In this document: in pieces, positions 63,062 to 64,000 of the stretch
Layout: every line of letters starts with the position of its first letter
Position numbering within the stretch: position 1 is the first letter of the stretch
NCBI GenBank assembly: GCA_021613535.1
Contig: CP075494.1
Coordinates: 13,950,001-14,014,000 of the forward strand
DNA: 64,000 nucleotides
Direction of reading: 5' to 3'
Origin: Adineta vaga
Lineage: Eukaryota; Rotifera
The notes under the pieces: generated by a model
Database searches by the model: none
The model's input: only the letters and a program-made list of their open reading frames with translations
What the model was told of the DNA's origin: nothing
Position numbers and translations under genes: made by a program

Positions 63062-64000
63062 ATGAATGACGATGCATTGAAATATGCCGAACGTCTTGTC
63101 TCTCGTTCATATATTGATCTAGCTCGGCAAGCACGTCGTTCATATGAACAACAAATTCGGTTGATAATTGAACATCGAAAATTACCTGAACAAGCAATGG
63201 ATGAGAATATCATTGAACAATGGTTGAATGAAATAGCACAAATGGATTCAAATAATTTTCAAGGAAATATTGGTGTAGGAGAAAGAGAAGGTATTTAATC
63301 AAACAAAAATAGTTATCAAATGACATTTTGTTTTACAGATAAACGGCAATGAATAAGGATAGATGTCATATTTTAAACTTATTTAGGTCGAATATATTCA
63401 TCACTCGTCGCCCGTCGACATACTTTAATGTCACATGGTATTGGACGTTCGGGTGATATAAATGCTATTCAACCGAAAGCAGCTGGTTCTTCGCTATTGA
63501 ATAAACTTACTAATGAACTTGTTCTTGATGCTGTTCATATTCTTGGTTTACGAACAGTCAATCATGCTCTTGTAATTCCCATGGCAACCGGTAGGATTTT
63601 GGTGAGTTTGCGTAATCTCACATATCTATGTGTGTGTATTTTTCTTTGTCTTTTATGCAGGTATGACAATGACATTATGTTTTCTGGTATTAAAAAAACA
63701 ACGACCTAAATCTCGTTATGTTCTTTGGTCACGTATTGATCAAAAAAGTTGTTTTAAATCAATTCTAACAGCTAATCTTGAGCCAATTATTATTGAACAA
63801 ATCGAAAATAATTCTTATCTTCAAACGAATACATCTGAATTTGAAAAACAAATTCAACAATTAAATCCTGAAGAAATCTGTTGTATTGTATCGACAACAA
63901 GTTGTTTTGCCCCACGTGCTATCGATAATATACAAAATCTTAGTCAATTATGTCAAACATATTCAATTCCACATTTAATCAACAATGCCTATGGTTTACA
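63062..64000 (+). CDS. SEPSECS: O-phosphoseryl-tRNA(Sec) selenium transferase, 3' part beyond window
   Basis: Three exons are visible and the gene runs off the right edge. The start [20 protein letters not shown] then [20 protein letters not shown] matches the N-terminus of animal SEPSECS in length and wording, which fixes the ATG. Conserved blocks follow: [100 protein letters not shown] and [20 protein letters not shown]. This PLP enzyme converts phosphoseryl-tRNA(Sec) to selenocysteinyl-tRNA(Sec), so the organism should make selenoproteins. The PLP-binding lysine lies past the window end. Introns lie at about 63291-63387 and 63597-63660. Confidence 0.95.

Overview
The window reads as nuclear DNA of a small-genome metazoan, most likely a bdelloid rotifer. 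It is AT-rich. The genes are split by many short introns, mostly about 50-60 bp, with GT..AG ends. Conserved animal genes lie 90-600 bp apart. F-box genes of a type I associate with bdelloids (an F-box containing DYLDGYDIY) and NHL-repeat remnants are present. No prokaryotic operon, CRISPR array or rRNA was seen, and no tRNA was recognised by eye. The species assignment is inference; no database was searched.

Left arm (1-15110): a CILK1/MAK-type ciliary kinase (+) and a roadblock dynein light chain (+). A tight minus-strand pair follows, acylphosphatase then mitochondrial prolyl-tRNA synthetase. Next come a decayed NHL-repeat fragment and a seven-repeat cadherin (-).

Accessory island (about 16.5-31.4 kb): this stretch has no conserved single-copy gene and is bracketed by two direct copies of a roughly 2.1 kb non-coding segment (16467-18660 and 29279-31380). 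Between them lie several non-autonomous elements with terminal inverted repeats (18662-19719, 20281-20453, 20590-21076, 21777-22192, 28132-29235), the last exon of a repeat-type surface protein, a broken gamma-glutamylcyclotransferase-like exon, a decayed unidentified exon, and a tandem pair of F-box genes. The F-box genes share a 392 bp stretch identical by eye while the rest of the coding sequence has diverged, which suggests gene conversion.

Right arm (31.4-64 kb), densely genic: SLC35G-like transporter (+); hexosaminidase D-like GH20 enzyme (-); HSPBP1 co-chaperone (-); nuclear receptor with a CESCKA P-box (-); MFI/C11orf65-like IQ protein (+); fuseless-like membrane protein (-); CCDC96/CFAP184 (+); SREBP (-). 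A closely spaced minus-strand series follows, transcribed NUP93, PRPF4, GTF2H4. A coiled-coil single-pass membrane protein (+) is divergent from NUP93, and the 5' part of SEPSECS (+) runs off the window.

Functionally this is a mix of cilium genes (CILK1/MAK, CFAP184, roadblock light chain), gene-expression machinery (PARS2, GTF2H4, PRPF4, NUP93, SEPSECS), lipid and hormone regulators (SREBP, nuclear receptor) and membrane proteins. I found no convincing new biochemical system. The most interesting material is the rearranged island: a segmental duplication, stacked inverted-repeat elements, gene fragments, and F-box copies with an apparent conversion tract and micro-exons.
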